A DNA stretch of 64,000 bases, from positions 130,061 through 194,060 of the forward strand of contig NZ_JAAGVC010000001.1 in assembly GCF_010858045.1 (NCBI RefSeq). The letters run 5' to 3'. The DNA is from Nocardia cyriacigeorgica. GTDB lineage: Bacteria; Actinomycetota; Actinomycetes; Mycobacteriales; Mycobacteriaceae. Below are positions 1 to 7,759 of this stretch, one piece after another. The notes under the pieces were generated by a model, which was not told the origin of the DNA, did no database searches, and saw only the letters and a program-made list of their open reading frames with translations. How positions within the stretch are numbered: position 1 is the first letter of the stretch; every line of letters starts with the position of its first letter. Position numbers and translations under genes: made by a program.

Positions 1-247
1 GTCACACGTGCGATGGTTCTGCCGTTCACTGACTCAACTCCCTCGATCCGAACCATGGGACGGCCCGCGTCCCGTGCAGCAACGTACCAGGGGTGGCAGC
101 TGTCCGCCGGGGTTGCTCGCGGCGACGGCGCAGATCAGCCCATCAGAGCATCGGTACGCGTGTCGCCCGGTTGTGATCCACTCGACAATGCACGATCTCC
201 AAGGGGTAGGTTGGTCCGGGAGATACGAGACACGCAGGGAGATGCGT

Positions 248-1420
248 ATGAAACTAGCCCTTTCCCCCGACGACGTCGCCTTCCGCGACGAGCTGCGCAC
301 GTTCTATCGCAACGAGATCCCCGCCGACATCCGTGACCGGGTCAAATACGGCCACGAGCTGTCACGCGAGGACATCGTCACCGCGCACAAGATCCTCAAC
401 GACAACGGCCTGGCCGTGCCCAACTGGCCGGTGGCCTGGGGCGGCAAGGACTGGACGCCGATGCAGCGCCACATCTGGCAGGACGAGATGCAACTCGCCT
501 GCGTGCCGGAGCCGCTGACGTTCAACGCCCAGATGGTGGGCCCGGTCATCGCCCACTTCGGTTCCGAAGAGCTCAAGCAGCGCTTCCTGCCGCCCACCGC
601 CGCGCTCGACATCTGGTGGTGCCAGGGCTTCTCCGAACCCGATGCCGGCTCGGACCTGGCCTCGCTGCGCACCACCGCGGTGCGCGACGGCGATTCCTAC
701 ATCGTCAACGGCCAGAAGATCTGGACCACGCTGGCCCAGTACGCGGACTGGATCTTCTGCCTGGTCCGCACCGACCCGAACGCGCCGAAGAAGCAGGCCG
801 GTATCTCGTTCCTGCTCTTCGATGTGAAATCGCCCGGCGTCACCATCCGCCCGATCAAGCTGATCGACGGCGGCTACGAGGTGAACGAGGTCTTCTTCGA
901 AAACGTCCGGGTGCCCGCCGATCAGCTGGTCGGTGAGGAGAACATGGGCTGGACCTACGCGAAGTTCCTGCTCGGCAACGAGCGCACCGGCATCACCGGC
1001 GTCGGCCGGACCAAGGTCAAGATCGGGGTGGCCAAGGAATACGCCGCCGCCACCCGGTCGGGGTCGGGCACTCTGCTCGACGATCCGCTGTTCGCCGCGC
1101 GGGTGGCCGAACTGGAGAACGAACTGCTGGCACTGGAGCTGACGCAGCTGCGGGTGGTCTCCAACTCCTCGGACGGCAAGCCGAATCCGGCGTCGTCGGT
1201 GTTGAAGCTGCGTGGTTCGGAATTGCAGCAGGCGGCCACCGAGCTGCTGCTCGACATCGCCGGCCCGGACGCCCTTCCGGTCGGCGCGGACGACATCGCC
1301 TCGCCCGGCTGGGCCCAGCGCAGCGGCCCCGGCTACCTGAACTATCGCAAGACAACCATCTACGGAGGTTCGAGCGAGGTGCAGCGCACCATCATCGCCT
1401 CCACGATCCTCGGATTGTGA
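248..1420 (+). CDS. Acyl-CoA dehydrogenase, subunit 1 of a probable heteromeric pair
   Basis: FAD-dependent acyl-CoA dehydrogenase of the actinobacterial FadE type (390 residues), which should introduce the 2,3-double bond in an acyl-CoA thioester. The family motif FSEPDAGSD lies near residues 128-136 and the C-terminal YGGSSEVQRT motif near 371-380. The reading frame is open much further upstream, but ATG 248 is preceded by AGGGA at a 7-base spacing; ATG 242 sits too close to it. The classical medium-chain catalytic Glu position (Y-E-G) reads Y-G-G here, so the base probably comes from another position, as in two-subunit FadE enzymes. The partner gene follows after 9 bases. The substrate (fatty, steroid side-chain or dicarboxylic acyl-CoA) cannot be told. 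Confidence 0.9.
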   Translation: MKLALSPDDVAFRDELRTFYRNEIPADIRDRVKYGHELSREDIVTAHKILNDNGLAVPNWPVAWGGKDWTPMQRHIWQDEMQLACVPEPLTFNAQMVGPVIAHFGSEELKQRFLPPTAALDIWWCQGFSEPDAGSDLASLRTTAVRDGDSYIVNGQKIWTTLAQYADWIFCLVRTDPNAPKKQAGISFLLFDVKSPGVTIRPIKLIDGGYEVNEVFFENVRVPADQLVGEENMGWTYAKFLLGNERTGITGVGRTKVKIGVAKEYAAATRSGSGTLLDDPLFAARVAELENELLALELTQLRVVSNSSDGKPNPASSVLKLRGSELQQAATELLLDIAGPDALPVGADDIASPGWAQRSGPGYLNYRKTTIYGGSSEVQRTIIASTILGL

Positions 1421-1429
1421 GGCGACACC

Positions 1430-2557
1430 ATGGATTTCGATCTCACCGATGAACAGGTCATGCTGCGCGACACCGTCCGCGAACTGCTGGCCCGCACCTA
1501 CGATGCCGAAACCCGGCTGAAGGTCACCGAGACCGAACTCGGCTGGAGCCGCGATGTGTGGCGCCAGCTGGCCGAACTCGGGGTGCTCGGGTTGAGCTTC
1601 ACCGAGGAGGACGGCGGCATGGGCGCCGGTCCGGTGGAGACCATGCTGGTCCTCGAGGAAGTCGGGCGCAGGCTCGCGCCCGAACCGATCCTGGACGCGG
1701 TGCTCGTACCGGGTGGGCTGGTGGCCGCGGCGGGTACGGCCGACCAGCGGCAGCGGATCCTGCCGGGGCTGGCCGCCGGTGACAAGCTGCTCGCCTTCGC
1801 GCATGCCGAACCGGGTATCCGCTGGCCCTCGGCGGAGATCACCACGCGCGCGGTGCCGCAGGGCGACGCCTATGTGCTCGCGGGTGTGAAGAACCCGGTC
1901 GCACACGCTGATTGCGCGGACGAGTTCGTGGTCAGCGCGGCCCTGCCGGACGGTGGTGTCGGCCTGTTCCTGGTCGCCGCCGACGCCAAGGGTGTCAACC
2001 GCACCCCGTACGCCACCGTCGACGGGCAGCGCGGCGCCCAGCTCGAATTCGATTCCAGCCCGGCGGAACTGCTCGGCGACAACGCCGATTCCTCCGCCGC
2101 GGTGCGGTCGGTGCTCGCGCAGGCTCAGGCCGGTCTGTGCGCCGAATCCATCGGCGCCATGGAGGAGGCGCTGCGGCTGACCACCGAATACCTGAAGACG
2201 CGCAAGCAGTTCGGGGTCACCCTGTCGAAGTTCCAGACGCTGACCCAGCGCGCGGCCAATATGTATGTGTCGCTGGAGTTGGCGCGCAGCATGAGCCTCT
2301 ACCTCACCGCGTCGCTGGCCGACGGCAAGGACGACGCCGTCACGGTCTCGCGGGCCCGGTTGCAGGTGGGCCGATCCGCGCGCCACGTCGGTCAGGAGGC
2401 CATCCAGATGCACGGTGGTATCGGTGTCACGGCCGAATACCCGGTGGGTCACTACGTTGCCCGCCTCACCGCCATCGAGCGCACGCTCGGCGGTGGGCTC
2501 GAGCACCTCAATGTGCTCGCGTCGCAGGTGGGTAACTACGAGTTGCCGGAACTGTAA
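1430..2557 (+). CDS. Acyl-CoA dehydrogenase, subunit 2 of the pair
   Basis: Second acyl-CoA dehydrogenase of 375 residues. It carries the family helix with EYLKTRKQFG around residue 255 and HGGIGVTAEYPVGHY near 327-341. Its C-terminus lacks the usual G-G-x-x-E-(I/V)-Q motif and ends in a poorly conserved tail. That is typical of the smaller partner in alpha2beta2 actinobacterial FadE complexes (FadE26/27-like), where FAD and active site are shared between chains. GAGG lies 7 bases before the ATG. The gene follows the first subunit by 9 bases and is followed by a hairpin terminator, so the two probably form a bicistronic unit. Confidence 0.9.
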   Translation: MDFDLTDEQVMLRDTVRELLARTYDAETRLKVTETELGWSRDVWRQLAELGVLGLSFTEEDGGMGAGPVETMLVLEEVGRRLAPEPILDAVLVPGGLVAAAGTADQRQRILPGLAAGDKLLAFAHAEPGIRWPSAEITTRAVPQGDAYVLAGVKNPVAHADCADEFVVSAALPDGGVGLFLVAADAKGVNRTPYATVDGQRGAQLEFDSSPAELLGDNADSSAAVRSVLAQAQAGLCAESIGAMEEALRLTTEYLKTRKQFGVTLSKFQTLTQRAANMYVSLELARSMSLYLTASLADGKDDAVTVSRARLQVGRSARHVGQEAIQMHGGIGVTAEYPVGHYVARLTAIERTLGGGLEHLNVLASQVGNYELPEL

Positions 2558-2571
2558 GTAGTCGCACGGTA

Positions 2572-2603
2572 GAACGGCCCCGGTGCGCTCGCCGGGGCCG
2601 TTC
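2572..2603 (+). terminator. Intrinsic terminator after the acyl-CoA dehydrogenase pair
   Basis: A perfect 12-bp inverted repeat (GAACGGCCCCGG / CCGGGGCCGTTC) with an 8-base loop begins 14 bases after the stop codon. It has only a short T-containing tail, as is common in high-GC actinobacteria. Confidence 0.8.
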
Positions 2604-2638
2604 GCTGTTTCACGGTGAAGGTGGACGCTGATACTCCC

Positions 2639-2694
2639 GTGCCGGGTGCCGGGTGCCGGGTGCCGGGTGCCGGGTGCCGGGTGCCGGGTGCCGG
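2639..2694. repeat. Tandem heptamer array, 8 copies of GTGCCGG
   Basis: Eight perfect head-to-tail copies of the 7-mer GTGCCGG fill 56 bases between a terminator and the 3' end of a convergent lipoprotein gene. Because 7 is not a multiple of 3, all three plus-strand frames read the same repeating Gly/Cys/Arg/Val/Pro/Ala-rich peptide. The array is therefore very unlikely to be coding. Confidence 0.9.
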
Positions 2695-2791
2695 GCCGGA
2701 TGCCGGACGTCGGGTGCCGGGCCGGATGCCGGACGTCGGGTGCCGGGCCGGATGCCGGACGTCGGGTGCCGGGCCGGATGCCGGACGTCGG
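2688..2791. repeat. Tandem 26-bp array, 4 copies
   Basis: Four identical 26-bp units, each made of one GTGCCGG heptamer plus the 19-base block GCCGGATGCCGGACGTCGG, continue directly from the heptamer array. Diverged copies rich in GCCGGATGC run on to about 2870. The higher-order unit looks like an amplification of a heptamer plus flanking sequence by slippage or unequal exchange. No gene is visible in 2558-2921 apart from the terminator. Confidence 0.9.
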
Positions 2792-2921
2792 GTGCCCGGC
2801 CGGCGCCGGATGCAGCTCGGGATGCCGGGTGCCGGGCCGGGCGCCGGATGGCGGGCCGCGTGCCGGATGCGGCCTGAGCGGTCGTGATGCCCGGTGACCG
2901 GAGGACGGCTACCGGGTCGAC

Positions 2922-3533
2922 TCAGTTCTCGCCGGGCGGCGTCGGCACGACGTGCGGCGCACGCGGAGTCGGCTGCGGGTATCCCGATTCGGGTAGGTCC
3001 GGCAGTTCGGTGAAGGCGGGCCGGGTCGTCGGCCGGATGAACGTCGTCGTCTCCGGGTCGGGGGTTTCCCGATCCGCGCCGTCCGGCTCGTAGGTCGGCA
3101 GCGGGCGGGTGGTCCGGGCCGGGCGCGTGGTGGGGGTGCTGGTGGGTTCCCAGTCCTCGGTGGTGGCCGGCGGCTCCGTCGTCGTGGTGCGCTGGGCGCG
3201 CGGCCGGCGGGTAGTGGTCTCCGAGTCCTCGTCGACGCTGTCGGTGGAATCCTCGTCGGGAATCTCGGTGGTCCAGTGCGCGGGCAGGGTGCGGCGCGGG
3301 CCGGGATCGGGGGCGATCTTCCAGGTGGGCGAGGGCGGAATGATCACCTTCGACGCGGTGATGGTGGTGCCCTCGACGACCGGCGCCGGGGCATGCGACC
3401 CGGAACGGATCGGTGGTGGCGCGACGTAGGTGTCCTCGCTGCCGACGCCGCAGGCGCCGATGAGGACCAGACCGAGGGACACGGCACCGGCGGCCGCCAC
3501 GGGACCGACGATTTTCGCCCTGTTGCTCTCCAT
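2922..3533 (-). CDS. Putative secreted lipoprotein with a Pro/Thr-rich disordered tail
   Basis: A protein of 203 residues of unknown function. ATG 3533 is chosen because AGGAG lies 8 bases upstream and it opens directly into a lipoprotein signal peptide: short charged start, hydrophobic stretch to residue 27, lipobox L-I-G-A-C with C28 as lipidated cysteine. The mature part is low in structure, full of Thr, Pro, Glu and Arg (runs such as ETTTRRPRAQRTTTTEPP) and lacks a recognisable domain. It may span or interact with the cell envelope. The gene stands alone, convergent with the repeat region. Confidence 0.7.
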   Translation of the reverse strand: MESNRAKIVGPVAAAGAVSLGLVLIGACGVGSEDTYVAPPPIRSGSHAPAPVVEGTTITASKVIIPPSPTWKIAPDPGPRRTLPAHWTTEIPDEDSTDSVDEDSETTTRRPRAQRTTTTEPPATTEDWEPTSTPTTRPARTTRPLPTYEPDGADRETPDPETTTFIRPTTRPAFTELPDLPESGYPQPTPRAPHVVPTPPGEN

Positions 3534-3849
3534 CGGTGACGCTCCTGGGTAAGTACGAGTCGCGCTCACCCTAGACGAGCTCCGCTGTCCCGGCCAGATG
3601 GTGGTCGGCGTTATCCGCATGTGCCGGTGGCCGATCGGCTACCACGAACCGTCTCTGAAACATTGTTAGGTCAGATAACGAAGTGGTCACCTCGGCGTGT
3701 CGCGCAGCCGGGTGCGGCAGGATTCATTCGTTGTGGTCGTAGCGTATGTGATGCAAGTTACGCGTGAGACGCCTGAAACCTGGATGAGAGCGCATCGAGC
3801 GGTTGGCGCGCACGGAATTACTCAGAACGGCGTCATCGAGGAGTAGATG
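3534..3849. other. Divergent intergenic region
   Basis: About 316 bases between the lipoprotein gene (minus) and the small membrane protein (plus). It is more A/T-rich than its surroundings around 3655-3690, as expected for two divergent promoters. I see no convincing gene, inverted repeat or RNA. Confidence 0.4.
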
Positions 3850-4125
3850 ATGGGAGCTTCTTCGACCACCCCCCTGTCCGCCGCGGCCGCACCGGCCACG
3901 GCGCCGTCGCCGGATCTCGGCGACGCACCCGCACGTGCCGTACCCGCCGTCGTATCGCGGGTGCTGGCCTGGGTGTTCTTCATCGGTGGGCTCGTCGGTG
4001 CGATTCTCGGCATCGCGGGTCTGCACGTCGAAATCACCGTCGCCGGGCTCATTCTGGCCTGCACCACCGGCCTGATCTTGCTCAAACTGCGGGCCGACGC
4101 GGCCGGCTCCGCGGCCGCGAGCTGA
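3850..4125 (+). CDS. Small two-helix membrane protein
   Basis: An unrecognised protein of 91 residues. After an Ala/Pro/Ser-rich N-terminus there are two hydrophobic segments, roughly residues 35-54 and 60-78, separated by a short turn containing HVEIT, then a short basic/Ala tail. GAGGAG (3838-3843) is 6 bases from ATG 3850 and only 3 from the in-frame ATG at 3847, so the second Met is preferred. Likely an integral membrane protein of unknown role; the next gene is 59 bases downstream on the same strand. Confidence 0.6.
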   Translation: MGASSTTPLSAAAAPATAPSPDLGDAPARAVPAVVSRVLAWVFFIGGLVGAILGIAGLHVEITVAGLILACTTGLILLKLRADAAGSAAAS

Positions 4126-4184
4126 CCGGCGAGCCCGCCGAAAAGCGCGGGCACGCACCAGGCTTCGTTCTCTAGCCTGGATCC

Positions 4185-5033
4185 ATGGAGATCGAGACCA
4201 CTGGCGATGCCGTCCGATTCCGCGATCGGGCCGCCGCGGTGCTGCGCGAGGATCCCTTGCGGCACACGGTGATCGCCACGACCGTCAACAACATCGCCTC
4301 CGGGCTGGACAGCCCGCCGGTGCCGCCGGTGTTCGTCACCGCACGCAACGGCGGCGCCACCGGCATCGCCATGCGGGCCGGCCGTCGTGATATCTACCTC
4401 GGCGCGCTCTCGCCGGACGTCATCGCCGCCGTCGCGGACACCTTCGCCGCCACCGCACCGGATGCCGGTGGAGTAGAAGGCCCGACCGCCGTCGCCGAAG
4501 CCTTCGCCGAGCACTGGTGCGCGGCGCAGGGTGGCGACCCGGTTCCCGCCTTCGCCACCACGCTGTACCGGCTGGGTGATCTCATCGCACCCTCCGTGCC
4601 CGGCACCGCCAGGCAAGCCACCGAAGCGGATCTGGACCTGTGCATGTCGTGGATGACGGCCATGCGCGTCGAGACCGGCATCCCGGCGGGCGCCCCGTCG
4701 GCCGATGCGCTGCGCGCACGGATCCGCGCGGGCTCGTGGTGGTTGTGGGAAGACGGCGGCGCACCCGTGAGTCTCGTCGCCCGCCAGCTGCCGTCGTTCG
4801 GCTGGTCGCGCATCGGGCCCGTGTTCACTCCGCCGATCGCCCGTGGCAAGGGATACGCGAGTGCGCTCACCGCGCACGTCTCGCGGGTGGTGCTGGCCGA
4901 ATCCGTCGATGTGTGCCTGTTCGCCGACACCGCCAACGACCTCACCAATCGGCTCTACCGCAGGCTGGGTTTCCGGCCGGTCGGCGACTACACCGCGTTC
5001 CGGTTCGCCAGCGCCGGATCCGCTGAGCGGTGA
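4185..5033 (+). CDS. GNAT family N-acetyltransferase
   Basis: A protein of 282 residues whose C-terminal half holds the GNAT fold. The acetyl-CoA pyrophosphate loop reads RGKGYAS near residues 218-224 after the beta strand IGPVFTPP. The later helix/strand LTNRLYRRLGFRPVGDY is the usual GNAT motif B. The N-terminal half is a less conserved extension seen in actinobacterial GNATs. The acceptor (amine, protein or antibiotic) is unknown. It stands alone, convergent with a TetR gene. Confidence 0.8.
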   Translation: MEIETTGDAVRFRDRAAAVLREDPLRHTVIATTVNNIASGLDSPPVPPVFVTARNGGATGIAMRAGRRDIYLGALSPDVIAAVADTFAATAPDAGGVEGPTAVAEAFAEHWCAAQGGDPVPAFATTLYRLGDLIAPSVPGTARQATEADLDLCMSWMTAMRVETGIPAGAPSADALRARIRAGSWWLWEDGGAPVSLVARQLPSFGWSRIGPVFTPPIARGKGYASALTAHVSRVVLAESVDVCLFADTANDLTNRLYRRLGFRPVGDYTAFRFASAGSAER

Positions 5034-5126
5034 GCGGTTCGGAGGCGTCCGCTCGGCGTCGTTTCCGGTGACGATGCGTTCGGCGTCGCGGCGGCGGCCG
5101 GACCGGCTCGGGCCGCTGGTGCTTCG

Positions 5127-5732
5127 TCAGGCCGAAGTCTCGCCGGACGGCCAGATGCCGCGCAGCGGTCGCAGTCCGTCCTCGACGTAATCGGTGACGG
5201 GGCGGGTGCCGCCATCGAGGTACCACTGTTCGAGGGCGGCGAAATATCCGAACGCCAACGCGTTGGCGGCTACCCGGGCCTGGGTGTCGGTGAGCCGGCC
5301 GGTCGACGCGATCAGTGGGGTGAGCCGTTGCGCGGTGCGGTCGGCCGAGGCGCAGGCGGCCATCCGCACCGACGGCTCGGTGAAGTGGTATCGGATGCGG
5401 CGCCACGGCCCCGCGGCGTCGCTGGTGTCTTTCGTGTCGGGTTCGTCGGCGGCTTCGTCGCTGCGTACCGAACGCAGCAGGCTGGCGATGGGATCGCGCG
5501 GGTCGACCATCGCTTCGATCTCCTCCGCGCTGAGCGTGTCGAATTCGTCGGCGACGATGATCCCCTCCTTTGTGCCGAAGAGGCGATAGACCGTCGACGG
5601 TGACACCTCGGCGGCCGCGGCGATCTCGTCGATGGTGACGGCGCTGAAGCCCTTCTCGTCGAAGAGGTCGAGGGCTCGTTCCTGGATGGTGTGCATCGCC
5701 TTGACGCGCCAGCGTTCGCGAAGTCCGCTCAT
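5127..5732 (-). CDS. TetR family transcriptional regulator, divergent from the ABC transporter
   Basis: A repressor-type protein of 201 residues. The helix-turn-helix reads FSAVTIDEIAAAAEVSPSTVYRLFGTKEGI near residues 29-58, and the rest is a helical ligand/dimer domain. It is transcribed away from the ABC transporter pair starting at 5969. The intervening 236 bases hold several inverted repeats, so it most likely represses itself and the transporter. The ligand is unknown. Confidence 0.88.
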   Translation of the reverse strand: MSGLRERWRVKAMHTIQERALDLFDEKGFSAVTIDEIAAAAEVSPSTVYRLFGTKEGIIVADEFDTLSAEEIEAMVDPRDPIASLLRSVRSDEAADEPDTKDTSDAAGPWRRIRYHFTEPSVRMAACASADRTAQRLTPLIASTGRLTDTQARVAANALAFGYFAALEQWYLDGGTRPVTDYVEDGLRPLRGIWPSGETSA

Positions 5733-5754
5733 GTGATCACGGTATCAGCAAGTA

Positions 5755-5836
5755 ACTGTCTGGAGCATGAGGCTGTCTTTCAGACATTGACTGTCTGTAA
5801 TCAGGATCGTACAGTCACTCTCTAGAGACAGTGACT
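5755..5836. promoter_or_regulatory. Candidate TetR operators between tetR and the ABC transporter
   Basis: Three elements lie just upstream of the tetR start. ACTGTCTG occurs at 5755-5762 and again at 5790-5797. The second copy is part of the inverted repeat CAGACA-TTGAC-TGTCTG (5781-5797). A further inverted repeat AGTCACT / AGTGACT (arms 5813-5819 and 5830-5836) follows. Their place between divergent genes fits an operator/promoter region. Confidence 0.55.
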
Positions 5837-5968
5837 TTCTGAAACCTGCGACCCGCGCGCACCGATCGCGCAGACCGCCCCACCCCGAAGGACCGGTGCC
5901 ATGCATCGACCCGGCCACCACGAACCCGTCCCGGCAGTTGTCCGGAGGCGCCACGCGAGGGGACTGAC

Positions 5969-7759
5969 ATGACCGCCACCGACCTCGCCGATGCGCCGGC
6001 CGCATCGTCCGAACCGCGATCCGCCCGTACGAACGACACCTCGGCAGCGGCGCTGCTGCGCCCGCACGTTCGGGGATTCGCCGCCGTCATCGGCCTGCAA
6101 GTCATCGGTGCTGTTGCCGGGCTGGCGCCGCTGATCGCCGTGGTGGAGCTGGGCCGGGTGCTGCTGTCACCCGGCCCGATCGATGACGGCCGGGTCTGGG
6201 CGGCGGTGCTGCTCGGGGCGGGCGGCCTGTCCGTCCGGCTGCTGTTCACGGCCGCCGCGTCCGGGCTCGGGCACGTTCTCGACGGCCGGGTGCAGTTGTC
6301 GCTGCGCCGGCGGCTCGCCGCACATCTGGGCCGCGTGCCGATGGGTCTGCTCGCCCGGCGCCGCACCGGCGAGCTGGCCAAGGTGGTCGGCGAGGATGTG
6401 AGCGCGGTGCATCCGTTCATCGCGCATGCTCCCGGTGAGCTGGTGTCGGCGTTCGTGGTGCCGCTGGTGTCGCTGATCTATCTGCTCACCGTCGATTGGC
6501 GGCTCACCCTGATCACGCTGATCCCGGTGCTGCTGGCGGTGGCCCTGGTTCCGTTGATGATGACTCCGGCCCGGCAGCGCGAACAGCAGGAATTCGATGC
6601 GGCGATGGGGCGTATCGCCGACACCGCGGTCGAGTTCGTTCAAGGCATCGCGGTGGTGAAAGCCTTCGGCGGTGGTGACCGCGCGCACCGCCGATTCCGC
6701 ACGGCGGTGGACGATTTCGCCGGCACCTTCGTGCGCTGGGTGCGCGGCATCTCCCCGATCGCCGCCGGGATGCAGTTGGCGTTGTCGCCGCCGTTCGTGC
6801 TGCTTGTGGTGTTGACGGGCGGCGCGGCATTGATCACCGGCGGCAGCCTGGCGGCCGCGGACCTGCTGCCGTTCCTGCTGCTCGGGCTGGGCTTGACCGC
6901 ACCGGTCGCGGCGCTCGGCCACGGATTCGACGATCTGCAAGCGGCCGGCCGTGCGCTCGGCCGGGTCCGTGCGGTGCTCGACGTCGAGCCGTTACCCGAA
7001 CCAGCGCGCCCGGTCGCGCCACGAGGCCATCGGGTGCAGCTGCGCGATGTCCGATTCGCCTACGACACCGGACACGAGGTGCTGCGCGGCATCGACCTGG
7101 TGCTCGAACCGGGCACGGTCACCGCGCTCGCGGGACCGTCGGGCAGCGGCAAATCCACCCTGGTGCAACTGCTTCCGCGGTTCTTCGATCCGACGCACGG
7201 CAGCATCAGCATCGGCGAGGTCGACCTGCGCGAGATCGGCAGCTCCGCGCTCTACCGGACCGTCTCGTTCGTCTTCCAGGACGTGCGGCTGCTGCGCGCC
7301 TCGGTAGCCGACAATATCGCCCTCGCCGTGCCGCATGCCGAGCGCGAGCAGGTGGTGCGGGCCGCCCGGCTCGCGGGAATCCACCAGCGGATTCTCGAAC
7401 TGCCACACGGCTACGACACGGTGCTCGGCGTCGACGCCGGACTGTCCGGCGGTGAGGCACAGCGGCTCTCGCTCGCCCGTGCGCTGCTGGCGGACACGCC
7501 GATCCTCGTCCTGGACGAGGCCACCGCATTCGCCGACCCGCTGACCGAACACGCGGTACGCCGGACCCTGTCGACACTGCGCGGTGAGCGGACCCTGCTG
7601 ATCATCGCCCACCGGCTGGAGACCATCGCCGACGCCGACACCGTCGTCCTGCTGCGCGACGGCGAGATCGTCGAGCGCGGCGCGCCCGCCCGAGTTCTGG
7701 CAGCCGACGGCGCATTCGCCGAATTCTGGCGCACACATCGAGGAGCTGAACTGCCATGA
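5969..7759 (+). CDS. ABC transporter, fused permease/ATPase, first half of a heterodimer
   Basis: A protein of 596 residues: an N-terminal six-helix transmembrane domain (about residues 35-310) and a C-terminal ATPase. Walker A is GPSGSGKST near 389, the signature LSGGEAQR near 491, and Walker B ILVLDEATAFADP near 511. The phrase ATAFADP together with the partner's VTSALDP resembles the siderophore importers IrtA/IrtB and YbtP/YbtQ, although the fold is of exporter type. IrtA's N-terminal flavin (SIP) domain is absent. Overlaps the next gene by 4 bases (ATGA). Probably an inner-membrane transporter for a siderophore-like or other hydrophobic compound, controlled by the divergent TetR; a drug or peptide exporter is the alternative. 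Confidence 0.85.
   Translation: MTATDLADAPAASSEPRSARTNDTSAAALLRPHVRGFAAVIGLQVIGAVAGLAPLIAVVELGRVLLSPGPIDDGRVWAAVLLGAGGLSVRLLFTAAASGLGHVLDGRVQLSLRRRLAAHLGRVPMGLLARRRTGELAKVVGEDVSAVHPFIAHAPGELVSAFVVPLVSLIYLLTVDWRLTLITLIPVLLAVALVPLMMTPARQREQQEFDAAMGRIADTAVEFVQGIAVVKAFGGGDRAHRRFRTAVDDFAGTFVRWVRGISPIAAGMQLALSPPFVLLVVLTGGAALITGGSLAAADLLPFLLLGLGLTAPVAALGHGFDDLQAAGRALGRVRAVLDVEPLPEPARPVAPRGHRVQLRDVRFAYDTGHEVLRGIDLVLEPGTVTALAGPSGSGKSTLVQLLPRFFDPTHGSISIGEVDLREIGSSALYRTVSFVFQDVRLLRASVADNIALAVPHAEREQVVRAARLAGIHQRILELPHGYDTVLGVDAGLSGGEAQRLSLARALLADTPILVLDEATAFADPLTEHAVRRTLSTLRGERTLLIIAHRLETIADADTVVLLRDGEIVERGAPARVLAADGAFAEFWRTHRGAELP

Noticed and set aside
362..2506. A 714-codon open frame on the minus strand under both acyl-CoA dehydrogenase genes
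   Set aside because: It is an antisense shadow in GC-rich DNA; the opposite strand encodes two clear enzymes, and the peptide has no recognisable domain.
2639..2791. CRISPR array
   Set aside because: The units are contiguous with no unique spacers and no cas genes are near; these are simple tandem repeats.
2615..2897. Cys/Gly-rich repeat peptides in three plus-strand frames
   Set aside because: The 7-bp repeat forces the same peptide in all frames, there is no ribosome binding site, and the region lies after a terminator.
5755..5797. Copies of the cyp51/aldA/tetR operator near 5.8 kb
   Set aside because: Only the short string TGTCTG is shared; the GACAYGTGTC core is absent, so it is treated as a different operator.
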